Assembly: GCA_047967505.1 (NCBI GenBank)
Contig: CM106541.1
DNA: 64,000 nt
Source: Dipteris shenzhenensis
Lineage: Eukaryota; Polypodiophyta; Polypodiopsida; Gleicheniales
Direction: 5' to 3' (one strand)
Below the pieces are notes generated by a model. It was not told where the DNA came from, ran no database searches, and saw only the letters and a program-made list of their open reading frames with translations. The position numbers and the translations under genes were made by a program. Position 1 is the stretch's first letter. Each line of letters begins with the position of its first letter. Of this stretch, positions 19,991-33,826 are shown piece after piece.

Positions 19991-22900
19991 TCAAGCATCA
20001 GCGTCCTCGATGATAATGTCTGGGAACACTCTCCGTAACTGGTATACGGATTCCTAGGTAGCTTCTGATAGAGATAGACCATGCCATGCAACCGACACCG
20101 TGGGTATCTTTCGATTGCGTACTTGCATTGTTCCTCAGTCCAGGATTCTTGTTGGTTTGCGTCTTGCATAATCCTCTATCTCTTGAAACAAAACAACACC
20201 CTCGATTAGTGAGTCACCTGTATGCAAAAATTTCTTTAAACGAGAAACATGAAACACTGGGTGCACCTTACAACCCTGTGGCAATTCTAATTTATAGGCT
20301 ACCTTGCCTATTCTTTTTAGAATTAACCATGGCCCACAATATCGAGGTGATAACTTAGAACACTCTCCTGTAGTCAAAGACTTAGAGTGCAAAGAAACTT
20401 TGAGAAAAACTTTTTCTCCTTCCTTCAATTCTCTAGCGGATCGGTTTTCATCCGCATACACCTTAGCTCTTGGTGGATGTTAGCTCTCGCAAGTGCTAGC
20501 ATCTCTTGCATCTGAACCACAAAGTTCGCGGCACTAGGTACTTTCTGAGGTACTCCAACTGTAGTTGGATTCGCTAATCTATAACCATAGTTCAGCTCAA
20601 AAGGTCTGAACCCTATACAAGAATGTTTTCTATCATTGTAGGCAAATTTTAACAATGGCAACCACTTGTCCCATGTATGTTGCCTCAATGACACATATGC
20701 TCTAAGCATATCTTCTAAAATTTGGTTGATTCTTTCCGTCTGACCATCCGTTTCTGGATGATCCCCACTACTCATTCCGAACTCAGTCCTTAGTGTCTCA
20801 AACATTGCAGTCCAAAAATGACCGGTAAATTTGACATCCATGTTTGATACTAGGGATTTGGGTAATCCATGCAAACGAAATATATGTCTAATAAACAAAT
20901 CTGCCACTTGCGGAGCACTAACAGACACTCTAGTTGGAATGAAGTGAGCCATCTTGGTAAGACGATCAACCACCACAAGGATAGAATCGTATCCACCTTG
21001 TGTCGTAGGCAAACCTACAATAAAGTCCATGGAAATGCTCTCCCACCTACCTAGTGGTATTTCCAAAGGTTGTAAAAGCCCGGGTGGCTTCACCCGCTCT
21101 GCCTTACTTACCGGACACGAAAAACAATGTGTCACATATTCATGAATATGCTTTTTCATCTTTGGTCAAAAGAAATCTCGCTTCACGAGATCATATGTCT
21201 TCTCAACTCCTGGATGTCCCGCACATGGGCTATCATGGCATTGTCGAATGACTCTCTGCCTGAGATCATTCTGATTAGGTACTGCTACCTTGCCATTTCT
21301 TTTCAGCATACCATCCCTTATGGCATATCTTGCATAAGTTTGGACTTTTCTGGATGCCAGGTCATCCTTTTCTGTGGGTTTGAACACATGAGCCTTAGGC
21401 CAAAAGCTCTGGACAAACTCGTCCACCTTTTGAGTTTCTCTAATCTCAGTCATTAGAGCACTCTCTAATACCGTGAAACTCATATTATGCATAATGCGTG
21501 ACAACACATTAGCAACTTTATTATCCTTCCCTCTTCGGTACTGAATCATGAAGTTAAACTCCTGCATGAGTTCTGCCCACCTAGCTTGGAGGCCTCTCAA
21601 GTCAGGTTATTTACAAAAATGTTTCAGAGTATCATGATCAACATCAACATAAAACTCTGATCCATACAAGTAATGTCTCCATGTTTTCAGAGCATGGACA
21701 ACATCATACAACTCTAACTCATGAGTTGGCCAATTTCGTTGAGAGGGAGAAAGCTTCTTGCTTTCAAATTCTACTGGCCTTCCCTCTTGGAGAAGAACTG
21801 CTCCTACCGCAATGCCACTTGCATCGGTTTCAAGGAAAAATGGTTTCTGGGGATCAACTAATCTTAACACCGGTCTTGAGACCACAGCTTGTTTCACGGT
21901 GTTAAAGCTTTCCTGTTGATTCTGTCCCCATATAAAAGGTACTTTATCTGAGGTCAGATCAGTCAATGGCGATACTATTTTGGAATATCCTTTGATATGC
22001 CTTCGATAAAATTGGACAAATCCCAAGAATGATCGCAAAGCGGATCCATTTCTACCCCCTCAGGAGTAATTATGAATCCTAAATATCCAAGCCTTACGAT
22101 AGACAATACCGTTTTCTTTTTATTTACATAAAGACTGGCTTTCCTCAAAGTACTGAACACTATTCTTAAGTGTTCGTGATGCTCATCAATACTTTTACTG
22201 AATACCAGAATATCGTCAATAAAGTGTACTACAAACTTTCCGATATATGGATGTAGTAAATCATTCATAAGCATGATGAATGTAGCTGGAGCATTGGTAA
22301 GTCCAAAGGGCATTACCAAAAACTCATAATGTTTAAACCTGCTTCTAAAAGCGGTTTTATGCACATCCTCAGCTCTAATACGGATCTGATGGTAGCCACA
22401 TTTAAGATCTATCTTACTGAAAATTACGGCCCCATGTAATGCATCTACCAAATCATCAATCCGAGCCATCGGATACCTGTGCTTAGTAGTGATATTATTC
22501 AATGCTCTGTAATCTATACAGAGGCGAAAAGTATCATCTTTCTTCCTTTTTAATATCACTGGCGAAGCAAAAGGTGAGAAACTGGGTTGAATCTGCCTGA
22601 GCTTGAGGTATTCTTCCAGTTGTCTTCGTATCTTCGCTTCTTCGGTAAAACTTAACCTATAGGGAGGTCTATTTACAGGTTCTGCCCCCGGGATAAGTTC
22701 AATCTTATGCTGAACATTCCGCTCTGGAGGTAACCCATAAGGTAGTTCATCCCTAAAACAATCAGCGAACTCCTCTGCTATTTGATCAGCCAGCTTGGCC
22801 ATCTCTCCATTTTGGGCAACATCAGTGCTAGCTGAAGAATCATCAATTGGCTCTACCGATGCTGTACAAAGAAACAAAAACTCTTCTTGAGCTTTTCGAA

Positions 22901-22999
22901 TTTCCATTACGGACACTAACAGTCCTTGAGGTATATCTTTTTCTTCTTCAAGGTCCAAATACCTTAAATGACGTGTCCCCTGTCAATACCACCGTCCCA
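19991..22999 (-). pseudogene. Chromovirus (Ty3/gypsy) pol, copy G2: RT, RNase H, integrase, chromodomain
   Basis: The minus strand encodes, in order, RT, RNase H, integrase and a chromodomain. RT has VNRPPYRLSFTEEAKIRRQLEEYL, LCIDYRALN, MPFGLTNAPATF and catalytic FIDDILVF at about 22215. RNase H has FFLETDASGIAVGAVLLQ. The integrase zinc finger has VIRQCHDSPCAGHPGVEKTYDLV, and its core has SMDFIVGLPTTQGGYDSILVVVDRLTKMAHF. The chromodomain lies near 20000-20170, where it targets integration to chromatin marks. Breaks: an internal deletion of about 50 bp after GVEMDP (about 22045), a TAA in the CKQPDL motif (about 21607), TGA for Trp in RDFFWP (about 21160), and a frameshift near 20460. The region upstream of RT is replaced by a fold-back (22582-23521). 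Confidence 0.93.
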
Positions 23000-23521
23000 A
23001 TGGTTGTCTGACAGGGGACACGTCATTTAAGGTCTTTGGACCTTGAAGAAGAAAAAGATAGACCTCAAGGACCGTTGGTTTCCGTAATGGAAATTCAAAA
23101 AGCTGGGACGGTGGTATTGACAGGGGACACGTCATTTAAGGTATTTGGACCTTGAAGAAGAAAAAGATAGACCTCAAGGACTGTTAGTGTCCGTAATGGA
23201 AATTCGAAAAGCTCAAGAAGAGTTTTTGTTTCTTTGTACAGCATCGGTAGAGCCAATTGATGATTCTTCGGCTAGCACTGATGTTGCCTAGAATGGAGAG
23301 ATGGCCAAGCTGGCTGATCAAATAGCAAAGGAGTTCTCTGATTGTTTTAGGAATGAACTACCTTATGGGTTACCTCCAGAGTGGAATGTTCAGCATAAGA
23401 TTGAACTAATCCCGCGGGCAGAACTTGTAAATAGACCTCCCTATAGGTTAAGTTTTACCGAAGAAGCGGAGGTACAAAGACAACTGGAAGAATACCTCAA
23501 GCTGGGGCAGATTCAACCCAG
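22582..23521. repeat. Fold-back inverted repeat in G2: two 418-bp arms around a 104-bp spacer
   Basis: The left arm 22582-22999 and right arm 23104-23521 are inverted copies of the pol N-terminal region. The right arm can be translated on the plus strand as MAKLADQIAKEFSDCFRNELPYG, against the minus-strand MAKLADQIAEEFADCFRDELPYG. The spacer itself holds a further partial direct copy (GGGGACACGTCATTTAAGGT occurs at 23012 and again at 23122). Arms differ by scattered substitutions. Confidence 0.9.
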
Positions 23522-23762
23522 TCCCTGAAAGCCACTCCAAATCTGTTATAGTTGGAGTATTTGCTTGTTTATTTGCCTCCGTGTTTGAGTCAATTTGGAT
23601 TCCAGGAGTTTCCCTAGTACATGGAAAAGTGGTTTTGGTTACAGGGTGATATATGCTTTGTTAGCTGTAAATTTGGAAGTTGGACTTTCGATTTGTAAAT
23701 ACAGTTTCAAACGGTGTTTTATTTGTTATAATTTATTTAAAAAAATACACCTATTGACCAAA
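23522..23762. other. AT-rich stretch between fold-back and gag fragment
   Basis: No coding or structural feature is seen. The sequence is AT-rich and could be leader of the plus-strand gypsy fragment that follows, since it precedes its gag ATG. Confidence 0.35.
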
Positions 23763-24160
23763 ATGGAAGTAGAAGAAGAAGCTTCTAGGGTGGATCCCGT
23801 AGAGTCGGGAGTCCGGCCGACCCCGCAGGTGTCGCGCCCAGCAGGTCATACACTATCTGGCAGAATTGCAATGTTAGAAGATGCCTTGCAACAGATTTTA
23901 GTGCAAGAGTTACAAACAAATATAGGGCAATCTGAGCTCAGGAAAATGGTGCATAGTATGTCTACTAGACCATCTCATGAGGAGAAAGGTAAATCTCCAA
24001 TGGAACCGGAGTCTAGTGTTCATACGGTCGAGCCTAGGAGGGCTAAGGTGCCTAATATTGCCAATTATAGGGCAGAAAAGTATTCTAGTCGGATGTCTGA
24101 CCGTAGTTCCGATATCATAGAGACCTGGTTACACAAATGGAACGAGGCATTCGCCATTTG
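23763..24160 (+). pseudogene. Chromovirus gag N-terminus, plus strand, truncated
   Basis: The frame MEVEEEASRVDPVESG...GRIAMLEDALQQILVQELQ...VPNIANYRAEKYSSRMSDRSSD parallels the gag of copy G3 (60760-61100 minus: GRISILEDALQQIMNQQLQ...VPNIANYRPEKYAGRMTER). It gives capsid-precursor N-terminal sequence only. It breaks off near 24160, where sequence changes to a LINE-A 3' fragment. Its orientation is opposite to the adjoining G2 pol, so the G2 element has been inverted or rebuilt around the fold-back. Confidence 0.8.
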
Positions 24161-24164
24161 TGTC

Positions 24165-24450
24165 CGCCTTCTTCATGACTTGGGGCTCGGTTGCTTGGCT
24201 CTCTCTTTCAAGACCTCGAGTCTTTTATGAGAGACATTAATCCTCTAGGGCTTTATCGATTTGACATTGTTATGCTCTCTGGATCATGTTCCTGCCTCAC
24301 CATTAGAGCTGTGCATGCCTTTGTGGACTCTTCGTGGGAGATACTGAGTATTGCAGCGTGACATATTTGGAGAGCTAGATGTACAGAGGCTTTGGATGGG
24401 TCCCAGGTTCACCCTCCTCACACTTTGGCCAGTATATGGACTGTAAACTA
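24165..24450 (+). pseudogene. LINE-A ORF2 3' fragment
   Basis: The nucleotide sequence parallels 46310-46590 of LINE-A2: CTTCATGACTTGGGGCTCGG, GCTGTGCATGCCT and CATATTTGGAGAGCTAGATG. Diverged copies and stops show it is an old remnant. Confidence 0.8.
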
Positions 24451-25850
24451 CTCGGTGCTTTCTATCAATTCAGACAACGGATTTTGCAGAGGCGTTTGAA
24501 TGAGATGATTGCAAGTTGCCAAACACATATACTTGAACTTAAGAGTTTGCAATTAAGCTGGAATTAAGACTTATATAGCTTAAACACAAAGTGACATCAT
24601 TGGAAAATGCAATATGATTGAGGGGCCAAGACGGCCCCCCCCCCCTTATCCAGGCTCACTTAATTCTTGAAAATGGAGATACAAGACCAAGGTGCAATGC
24701 ACCTTCCAAACTGATGAACTCAGTGAAAACCTAGGACCTAGATACAAGACTCAAGAGCATATGTGTAAGGTAGACAACAAAAAGGAGGACTCCAAGCTCA
24801 GGTTTCAACTCTTGGCTTGCCCAATCCACAAGGAAGAAGCCTGCAACAATCACCACTTACATCCAACATTAGAGACAAGCACTAGTTTCTAGAAAGATAG
24901 TAGAAACAACATGAAATAGTGCTGTAAATGAGATAAACTTGACAATACAGGCTCCCTTCGTGACTTGACCCTTTTGTAGATGAAGTCCTTGATGCCTCTG
25001 AAGCTACCTTGGGTGAGGAGAGTGTGGAAATGGGGCTGGAATGAGAACAGCTTAGAAAAACAGCCTGTAGGCTAGAGAGAGAAAGATTTTATGGAGTGAT
25101 AGCTGTAGAGAGAGAGTGCCAATGCTGATCCCAAGGGAAGGGATGTAAGAGAGGAGCTGCTGCTGTTCCAGAGGTGCACAGAAAGGCAGATTTCTGCAAG
25201 GGAAATGGGCTGGAACAGTAGAGAGAGAAATTCTGCAGTAGAGAGAGAAAGACTGCAGCAGGAGAGAGAAAGGGGCTGTGGCTGCTCCAGGCTAGGAGAA
25301 GGAGAGAGGATGCTGCTGCTGTTCCAGAAGAGCTGAGAGGGGGCAGATTTCTGGAGAGGAGGGGCTGGAACTGTAGAGAGAGAATGTGCTGTTGTAGAGA
25401 GAGAAAGTGCTGCTGAGGTGAGAGAATGGCGTGGGGAGAAGCTGGCTGCACCCAAGGAGCTGGAGAGGTTCTGCTGCATCATCCAAAAGGAGGGAGAAGA
25501 AAAGTGACGAAATTTTCATGTGAGGAATGAAGGGGAGAGGCCTTCTTTTATAGGCTCAGCCCCCCCCCCCCAGGCCTAGAATGGAAGGTGGGCACTTGTC
25601 CTAGATGTTTGGTGGGCTGCAGTCCCAGAGAGGACAGCCCACAACCTGCCCCAAATGTACCAGACTTGGGGCCAAACACTTGGCCTGCATGCCCTGCCAC
25701 TTGCCATGCATGCTGCCACATGTGTGGGACAGGTGGACTGACCTGCCAGCTCAGATTCCATGTGGCAGTCTGCCACGTGTCACTCCCAAAAACCCTAAAA
25801 TTTCAAAGTTGTCAGAATTAAATTCTGATCGCACCCACGGGTTCCTAACA
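24451..25850 (-). mobile_element. Possible minus-strand LTR-type element, GA-rich, unresolved
   Basis: The right edge reads TTCCTAACA at 25850, giving a minus-strand start TGTTAGGAACCC. A TATAAAAGAAGG box lies on the minus strand at about 25540, with a C-homopolymer just upstream. Downstream (25070-25520) is imperfectly repeated GAGAGAGAAAGTGCTGCTG-type sequence that translates only to Ser/Leu/Pro-rich low complexity. These are LTR-like hints, but no second LTR, PBS or coding domain is seen, so the call is tentative. Confidence 0.35.
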
Positions 25851-25979
25851 TCTTAGACTATCTATTGACGTACTCTAAGGTCATAATTGAGCCATACTGA
25901 GCTCATTTGTTTGTCGTCTTATCTTGTATCTCCATTACTCTTGGCATGCTGCCAGGCCCACACCCAAAGCTCAGGGAAC

Positions 25980-26838
25980 ATGGATTGCCCCAGGAAGAAG
26001 AAAAGGCCCAAGAAGCCCTCTGGTACAGCCACTGCCCCACGGCCTCGACTGGGGGGTGGTACAGGTCCACCACTTGCTCCTTGGCCTCGACAGGGGGGTG
26101 GTACAGGTCCAGCACTTGCTCCTCGACCTCAATAGGGCGGTCCTCCTCAAAGTGGTGGTACAACTCTTACTCGCCAGAGTGCTCCTCATCGACTGAGCGC
26201 TCATTTGGTACCGCCACCTTTTACCTCCGGTGCCTCACGACCTGTAGGGACACCCACCGCATACTAGTGGGTTCCGGTTCGTGTGCAGATTCCACCTTCA
26301 GTTCACGAGGATACACTAGTGGACTCTGTTTCACCTCGGGCTGTCCCTCCAGTCTCACCTCACACAGTTTGAGATGCTTCAGCTTTCAACCTCCTCCCCG
26401 GTTGCAGCTTCTCCCCTGGAACCAGCGGTGCCAGACACTCTCCTTGAGGCAATAGAGGTCTCCACGGCCGTGCAGACACAGGATTGTCTAGAGCAGTTCT
26501 CACTTCCTCTCTTGGATAGGGGGAAGGGGATGGTTTACATTATTGATCCTCTTCCCTCAGAAGGGATCCTTTGCACTCCGGTGTCTAGTCTGATTCACAG
26601 GAACTCATTTTCAGCTCTAGCAGATGCTTCAGATTTCCCAGAGGAGGAGTTTGTGCCCTCTACTTTTGGTGAGGTAGTGATTGGGTTTCCTGTTGATAGG
26701 GTGTCAGGTGGCAAGGTTCTTTCCCATGTTGATTTTCAGCCACTTGGTTCCATTCCTCGCTCCTTGAGCATGAGGTCTTCCCCTGTTGAGGGGTTTGTTT
26801 CCGCCACTAGCTCGAGTAAGGTGTATGAGGATTGTTAG
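25980..26838 (+). pseudogene. LINE-A1 ORF1, 5'-truncated
   Basis: It begins inside the ORF1 zinc knuckle (DCPRKKKRPKKPSGTA), equivalent to residue about 230 of the LINE-A2 ORF1. It continues through a Gly/Pro repeat region (GGGTGPALAPRP) and a C-terminal part with LPLLDRGKGMVYIIDPLPSEGIL, HRNSFSALADASDFPEEEF and SSPVEGFVSAT, with frame breaks. The truncation at the 5' side is typical of incomplete LINE reverse transcription. Confidence 0.85.
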
Positions 26839-29800
26839 TTGGAACATACAGGGCCTAGGTGGCGTCCCACATTGCCGCTGTAGACAGCTGATCCGGGATC
26901 AGCTTCATCCAAGTGTTATTGGGGGTTCCATTGATGTCTTATTTATTCAGGAGCACAAACTGGATTTTAGAGATTGTGCCAAGTCGGGCAAGTTGCTTTC
27001 TGGTCATACATTTTGGTCGCCTGCCTTGGGCACTAGGGGAGGCACTTCTATTTCAGTTTCACAGTCGTTTCTACCCTTAGTTGTTGGACATGGAGTCATT
27101 ATCCCATCTAGGGCTCAGTGGATTATTCTCCTCATTGGAGGACATAAGGTTGGTTTCCTTAACCTGCATGCCTCCAACATTAGAGGGGAACGTGTCATTA
27201 TGTGGAAGGATTTTCTCTCCTGGGCCCCCATTGCGGATTCATGGGTGATTGGAGGTGACTTTAACATGGTTGAGTTACCGTCAGACAAAAAAGGGGGTAG
27301 AGAAGGAGGACTTCACTCTTTGGAGAGAGTAGCTTGGGATGCCTTCCTTTTTCACTACTGTGGCAAAGATACTTGGTTGGACGATGTTTTTCTTATTCAG
27401 CCACAATCCCTCCTGTTCTCTTGGTCGAACAGGAGGCAGCAGATGCCTATTCATGCACGCATTGACAGATTCTATGTAGATGTTTGGGCACTAGACTGAG
27501 GTGGATCGGTATGCATTGCTGCTAGGGTTTCCACTTCAAACCACTTTCCTGTTGTGCTGGCTATCTTAGAGCCTCACTTGAGAGGCCGGTCTGCTAGCAT
27601 CAGGATTCCAAATGCCTTGTACACAGAGGAGGACCTTACAGAGGCAGCCCTGCAGATATGGGTTTCTCATGTCTAGGGTGGGCAGCCATCTCCATCACAT
27701 GTAGCTGTTGCCCTTTCTGGTATTAGCAACTTCTACCACTCAGTTGCTTGTACCAGGAGACGAGATATTCTCAGATGTGAGATTGGTGTTCGCCAGCAGT
27801 TGGCAGCTTTGCAGAGGGAAGAGCAGAAACGGCCTTCAGATGCTTGGATTCAGGAGAGCCTTGCTGCAGCAAGGGCTCATCAACAGATATTGCTTGATCA
27901 GAGAGTAGAGTATGCCTTTCATGCATGGGAGTCCTTCTGGATTCAGATGGGTGGCAGAGTCAATAAACACTTTTTCTCTACTCTTGGCCCTAGACATAGT
28001 AGAGAGAGTGTATCCCAGCTTATTGACTCACATGGGGTTTTACAGACAGATCTAGATGACATCATGCGCATAGCTTCAGATTTTTATGCCGCCCTTCTTA
28101 CTGCAGATCCTGACACACAGGATAGAGAGGATGCTAGACAGGTTATTTGGCAGAGCATCCCTTTGTTGTGGTGAAACCGGATATGCATGTTTTGCTTGAT
28201 GCACCTTTCACCAACACAGAGTTCAGGACTGCACTTTCAGCCCTTCACAAGGACAAGTGCCTTGGTTCGGATGGCCGCACCCCTTCTTTCTTCATTGCAT
28301 TTTGGGATATGATTGGAGACTACATTACATCGGCCTAGTGTCCCAATGGAGGCCTATCACAGTTTTGGGGTCATGTTACAAGATTCTGGCCAAAGCAATC
28401 AGCCTCCGATTGCATCCCCTTCTCCCAAATCTTACACTCAGACGGGATTTGTGCATGGCAAAAGCATTTTCGATATCATTTTCTCCTTTTGGGAAGCTTC
28501 AGAGTCGGCCATGCAGAGCGGCCAGAATCTAGCCATTCTACTCTTGGATTTTGAGAAAGCTTATGACAAAGTAGATTGGGTTTTTTGGAGGGCATTCTTC
28601 TACATTTTGGCTTTACAGATGCTTGGATCAGAGGTGTTTCCTCTTTGTACAGATCAGCCCACAGCCAGGTACTTATTGGTGGGGTAAGGGGCGAGAGATT
28701 TCAGATTTTCAGATCAGTCTGTTAGGGATGCCCCTTGCTCCTTTTCTTTTTTTGTTCATGGCGGAAGCTATGAGTATCTATGTTAGATCTCAAGCTGACA
28801 TCTTTGGGCTGAGACTTCCCATCAGAAGGGAAGAGGAGCTACTTGACAGTGAGTTGGCAGATGACACAACAGTTTACCTGGATGCCACACCACAGACGCT
28901 CACTTCTTTCAGGACAGCATTGGATTTATTTTGCTTGGCGGCAGGGGTGCAGATAAATTGGCATAAATTTAATGGCTTTTGAATCAGTGACGAGGACACT
29001 CCAGTTTGGGGGCTTGACATAGGATTCACTTGGGTATGCGAGCCAGGTATTTGGGCTGCCAGGTCGGCTTGGATATTTCTTCCACGCAGCAGTTTGCTCC
29101 TATGTTAGAGAGCATCAGGAGGAAGCTCCTTTTTTGGAGCTCAGTCAAGCTGGATCTTGCCTCTAGAGTTGTGGTGGTCAACCAGGTCCTCTTGGCCATG
29201 GCCTGGTTTGTTTGTTCATGCTAGTGCCGTTCTAGGGATTGCATCACTCAGCTCTGGAGACCGATCAAAAATTTTCTTTGAAGTGGGCTTGATGGCACAG
29301 CAGATGCGTTAGCCAGGGTGGGTTGGGAGACCCTCATCCTCCCTACATAGGAAGGGGGTCTCAATATTATTGATCCAGATTTACAGTGTAGAGCTTTACT
29401 ATGCAAGATGGTGGTGTGGGGACTTATGCCAGGGCAGGAGCCGTGGAAGGCATTTTTTATTAGCAGCATACAGACGTGCACACCTTCTTCAGGAGGAGAC
29501 TGGATGGGCAATGTTAGGTGGATTTTGACCGTAGCACACCTCAGGTCTCCTTCGTCCCCTCTCATGGTTGCCATACTGAAAGCATGGGCCAGTTTCAAGA
29601 GCACTCTTCGAAGGATTCCCCCTTCCTCTCGTGAAGAGATTGATAAGCAAACGATCATATGGAATGACAGTATATTGGATGATCTTGGCAGACCACTTGG
29701 TGCTTCACTCTACATGCAGTGGTCCAGGTGGAAGAGGGAACCCACCTCATCATTGGGGTCATGGAAAGATTTCCGCAGGCTTCCAGAGAAGACCAAATCT

Positions 29801-31060
29801 CAGTTGACAGGACATCTCAGAGGGAGTGCAGGGAGGATCTTGCAGATTGAGGCAGCCCTTCCAACGGATTGGGTAGACACATATGATATGTCACTCACTT
29901 GCTCCACTTGGGTAGATGCTTTTATGAGAGCCGGTGTTCCTCTTCAGGTTTTGGCCTTTCGAGATGCACATGAGGATGCTTTGGTTTTTGGTGTGCATGA
30001 TGGTGGCAGATTGTTCAGGTCCACATAGGACATCTTGCTTGAGTCTGCTTTTCAGCCTATCAGGGTTGTAGGTCTTTTGGTGCAGAGATCAAATTCAGAG
30101 TGGTTCCTCGACCCAGACCCTCGGCTTCTCTCTACCGGATCTTGGAGACTTTGGCTCTACGGGGGAGTTCCCATTAGGTATTTGCAGTGGGACCCTGGAG
30201 AGTGGGAGTCGATTGACGCAGGGCATCGAGAGAAGAGCATCCCCTTCTTTCGTTACACGGTCAGTAATGCCAGGAGATTCCAGCTCAGTAGTAGAGGTTG
30301 GAGACCTTTCAGAGTTCCTCATTGGGAGGCATTTGATATCATTGCGGATTTGCAGAGGTGCTTCTGGAAGAGACTCTGGAAATCCCACAGGAATGGAAAG
30401 ATCACTATTTTCTTTTGGCTTTCTATCCATGGTGGGATTGCAGTGAACCTTTGGAGATCCAGGTTCGAAGCCGACCCTACTTGCCCTCGTTGCCTCTTTG
30501 CTTTGGAGACGATTCAACATTGCTTATGGGATTGCAGACAGGCAAGGATGATTTGGATGGGGGTAGCCATAATTTTCAGTCACTTTGCCCACTCCCCATT
30601 CTTTATGACATGGGGCTCAGTGGCTTGGCTTTCTCTTATAGGGCCTCAGGTATTCTGTAAGAGACTTGACTCCTCTCGGGGCATCTCGATTCGACATCAT
30701 CAGGTTGAGTCCTGTTCTTTGGATGTGATACCACACCTTCCTTTTGCAGCTGTACATGCCTCTGCGGACACCTCTTGGGAGATTCTAGCGAGCATAGCAG
30801 CCTGGCATATCTGGAGAGCCAGATGCACAGAGGCATTGGAGGGAACTTAGGTTCATCCCTCGCACACATTGGCTAGTATCTGGATAGACACCATACATAC
30901 CTTGATGGCCGTATGGACGAGTATGCAAGGAGACGACTCCCGCACAGCCTCAGCTAGGAGGGCTTCTTTCTTTAGGGAATGGAAGGATTCTCCTTTCTTC
31001 TCTGAGACTCCTAAGGGTTGAGATGGCACTTTCAAGCCTCACCTCGGTTGTTTTCCACCT
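26825..31060 (+). pseudogene. LINE-A1 ORF2 (endonuclease-RT), decayed
   Basis: The frame starts MRIVSWNIQGLGGVPHC at 26825. Recognisable parts are the endonuclease (VIGGDFNMVELPSDK, HARIDRFYVDVWALD then a stop), RT pieces (LLDFEKAYDKVDW, LFLFMAEAMSIY, ELADDTTVYLDAT), thumb (RYLGCQVGLDIS) and the C-terminal zinc motif CPRCLFALETIQHCLWDC at about 30480-30540. At least ten stops or frameshifts and a deletion between ITSA and SQWRPIT (about 28336) disable it. It keeps Trp (TGG) at the codon that is TAG in LINE-A2 (46084). The 3' tail ends in an A-rich tract at about 31164-31185. Confidence 0.92.
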
Positions 31061-31189
31061 CATCTTGAGGGGGTTTATTTATCCTCATGATTTCATGATG
31101 TATTCTGCTTTGAGCTTGCTCCCGCAGGTTTTTTCTCTTACTTAATAGAAGTCTCTTTCATGAAAAAAGAATAAAAATAAAAAAATGGT

Positions 31190-32163
<974 letters not shown>

Positions 32164-33826
32164 CGGCCAGTGGGCAGGTAGAGTCAGTTGGATCTTCCTG
32201 ACGGACCAGCATTCTCAGCCTTCCTTACCACTAGTGAAGAGGCTTATTCAGATATGGGATCATTTTAGACAACACCTCATCAGAGCAGTTCCCTCCTCCA
32301 GAGAGGAAATTGTCCGACAGCCACTATATCATAACCCCCTGGTTCGGTATCAGGGATCTTCCCCTGGTACAGAACTTAGAACTCCTTTGGCCAGATGGCA
32401 TGCTCAGGGGGTTGTGACAGTCGGAGATTGGTTTAGGGGAGGTGTGGAGATGTCAGAGGAGGTGATCAGAGATAGACATGGGCCACTTGGACAGATTGCT
32501 GCCACCAGATTACTGATCATGAGAGCTATTCCTCAGAGGTGGAGGGATATGCTTACAGATCCAGACTATGTTCATCCCATCGCTACTTGGTCAGGTTGTT
32601 TTAGTGAGTCTGGGCTATGCATTGGAGTTCGTTTAGGACCGGCACCGTTTACTTATTTTGAGACGGATTCCTCTCACAGATTGTATCCCACTTAGCCACT
32701 GGATCGACAGGAGCTCCTTTGGCAGAGAGTCAGGGTCATTGCCTGCTTGGGTAAGGAATGGGCCACAAACCCGTCCAGGTTGACCATTGCAGAGGATCCT
32801 AGATGGAGACTTTGGATTTTTCAAGGTCAACCTCTTGCGGAGCTCGACTGGGACCCAGGTGAGTGGGCATGGCCTGCTCTGGTGGCAGGCGCTCGTCCTC
32901 TTTCTTTTTTCCAGTACTCGACGAGGGTAGGTTACAGGCTTCAGCAGAGAGACTCTCATCACCTACCATCTGCCTCACAGCATTGGCACGCACAGGGACT
33001 TACTGCAGAGCTCTTGCAGAGTTACTGGACTCACTTTTGGGGCATGAGTAGAGCCAGGAAAGTCTCCTACTTCCTTTGGCTCACTATTCATAGGGGTATA
33101 CCTGTGGGTACTTGGCTTCAGCAGATGGGTAGACCCTCCTTGTGTATGCGTTGTCAGCTTGCAGAGGAATCTAATAAGCATTGTTTATGGAGCTGCCCCA
33201 GCTCTAGAGTGGTATGGACAGGTATCTTCAGGTTGCTCTCATATGTTACATCCGAGTCCTTTCTGATGACATGGGGTGCTACCCTTTGGGGGAGAGGATC
33301 TGGAGCCTTTGCCCTCTATGAGTCAGAGCCAGGAGACCACGGTTTCTTCATGCAGTATCGCCAGAGACGGGGTCCCACTGATGTTAGCATCATGGAGCCA
33401 CATGACTTACTTTCGATACCAGTATCAGCTCAGGATTCCAGGCCTACTTCACCTGCAGGTTCAGCCTGGGAGGTGATTTCTAGCATTACCCTATGGCGGA
33501 TATGGTGTTCGCGTTGTTCTTTTGTCCTTGGGGGTCTTTTATGCACGGAGGCAGACATACTTGCTTCCATTTGGGCGGAGATTATCTTCACTCTCAGGAG
33601 TCAGTGGGAGCGGTGTACAGGCACCTCTTTGGCAGCTCGTGGGAGACTTTTATCCTTCATGAGGACATGGGACTGCTCATTATTTTTTCATTTGACTCCT
33701 TTTGGGATGTCGTGGCATTTTAGACCACCACCATGGCTTTTTTGCCACATTGTTGAGGCCAGGGATAGAGTACTTTCTCTCCCACCTGTTGTATGATTCG
33801 TTTTGAATGGAATATATCACTTTCTT
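32164..33826 (+). pseudogene. LINE-E ORF2 C-terminal fragment, interrupting LINE-B1
   Basis: The plus strand encodes ORF2 C-terminal sequence related to LINE-A: LWIFQGQPLAELDWDPGEW, VSYFLWLTIHRGIPVGTWL, the zinc motif CMRCQLAEESNKHCLWSC (about 33150) and SSITLWRIWCSRC. It corresponds to LINE-A DPRLLSTGSWRLWLYGG...CPRCLSASESIQHCLWDC. One stop (32694-32696) breaks the frame, and the C-terminal part from 32747 is open for 349 codons to TGA at 33794. There is no poly(A) tail or target duplication, and about 14 bp of LINE-B is missing at the site. It probably arrived by DNA-level rearrangement, or its tail was lost. Confidence 0.8.

Noticed and set aside
25072-25519. Minus-strand Ser/Leu-rich 136-codon frame
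   Set aside because: Derived from GA-rich imperfect repeats; no domain is recognisable.
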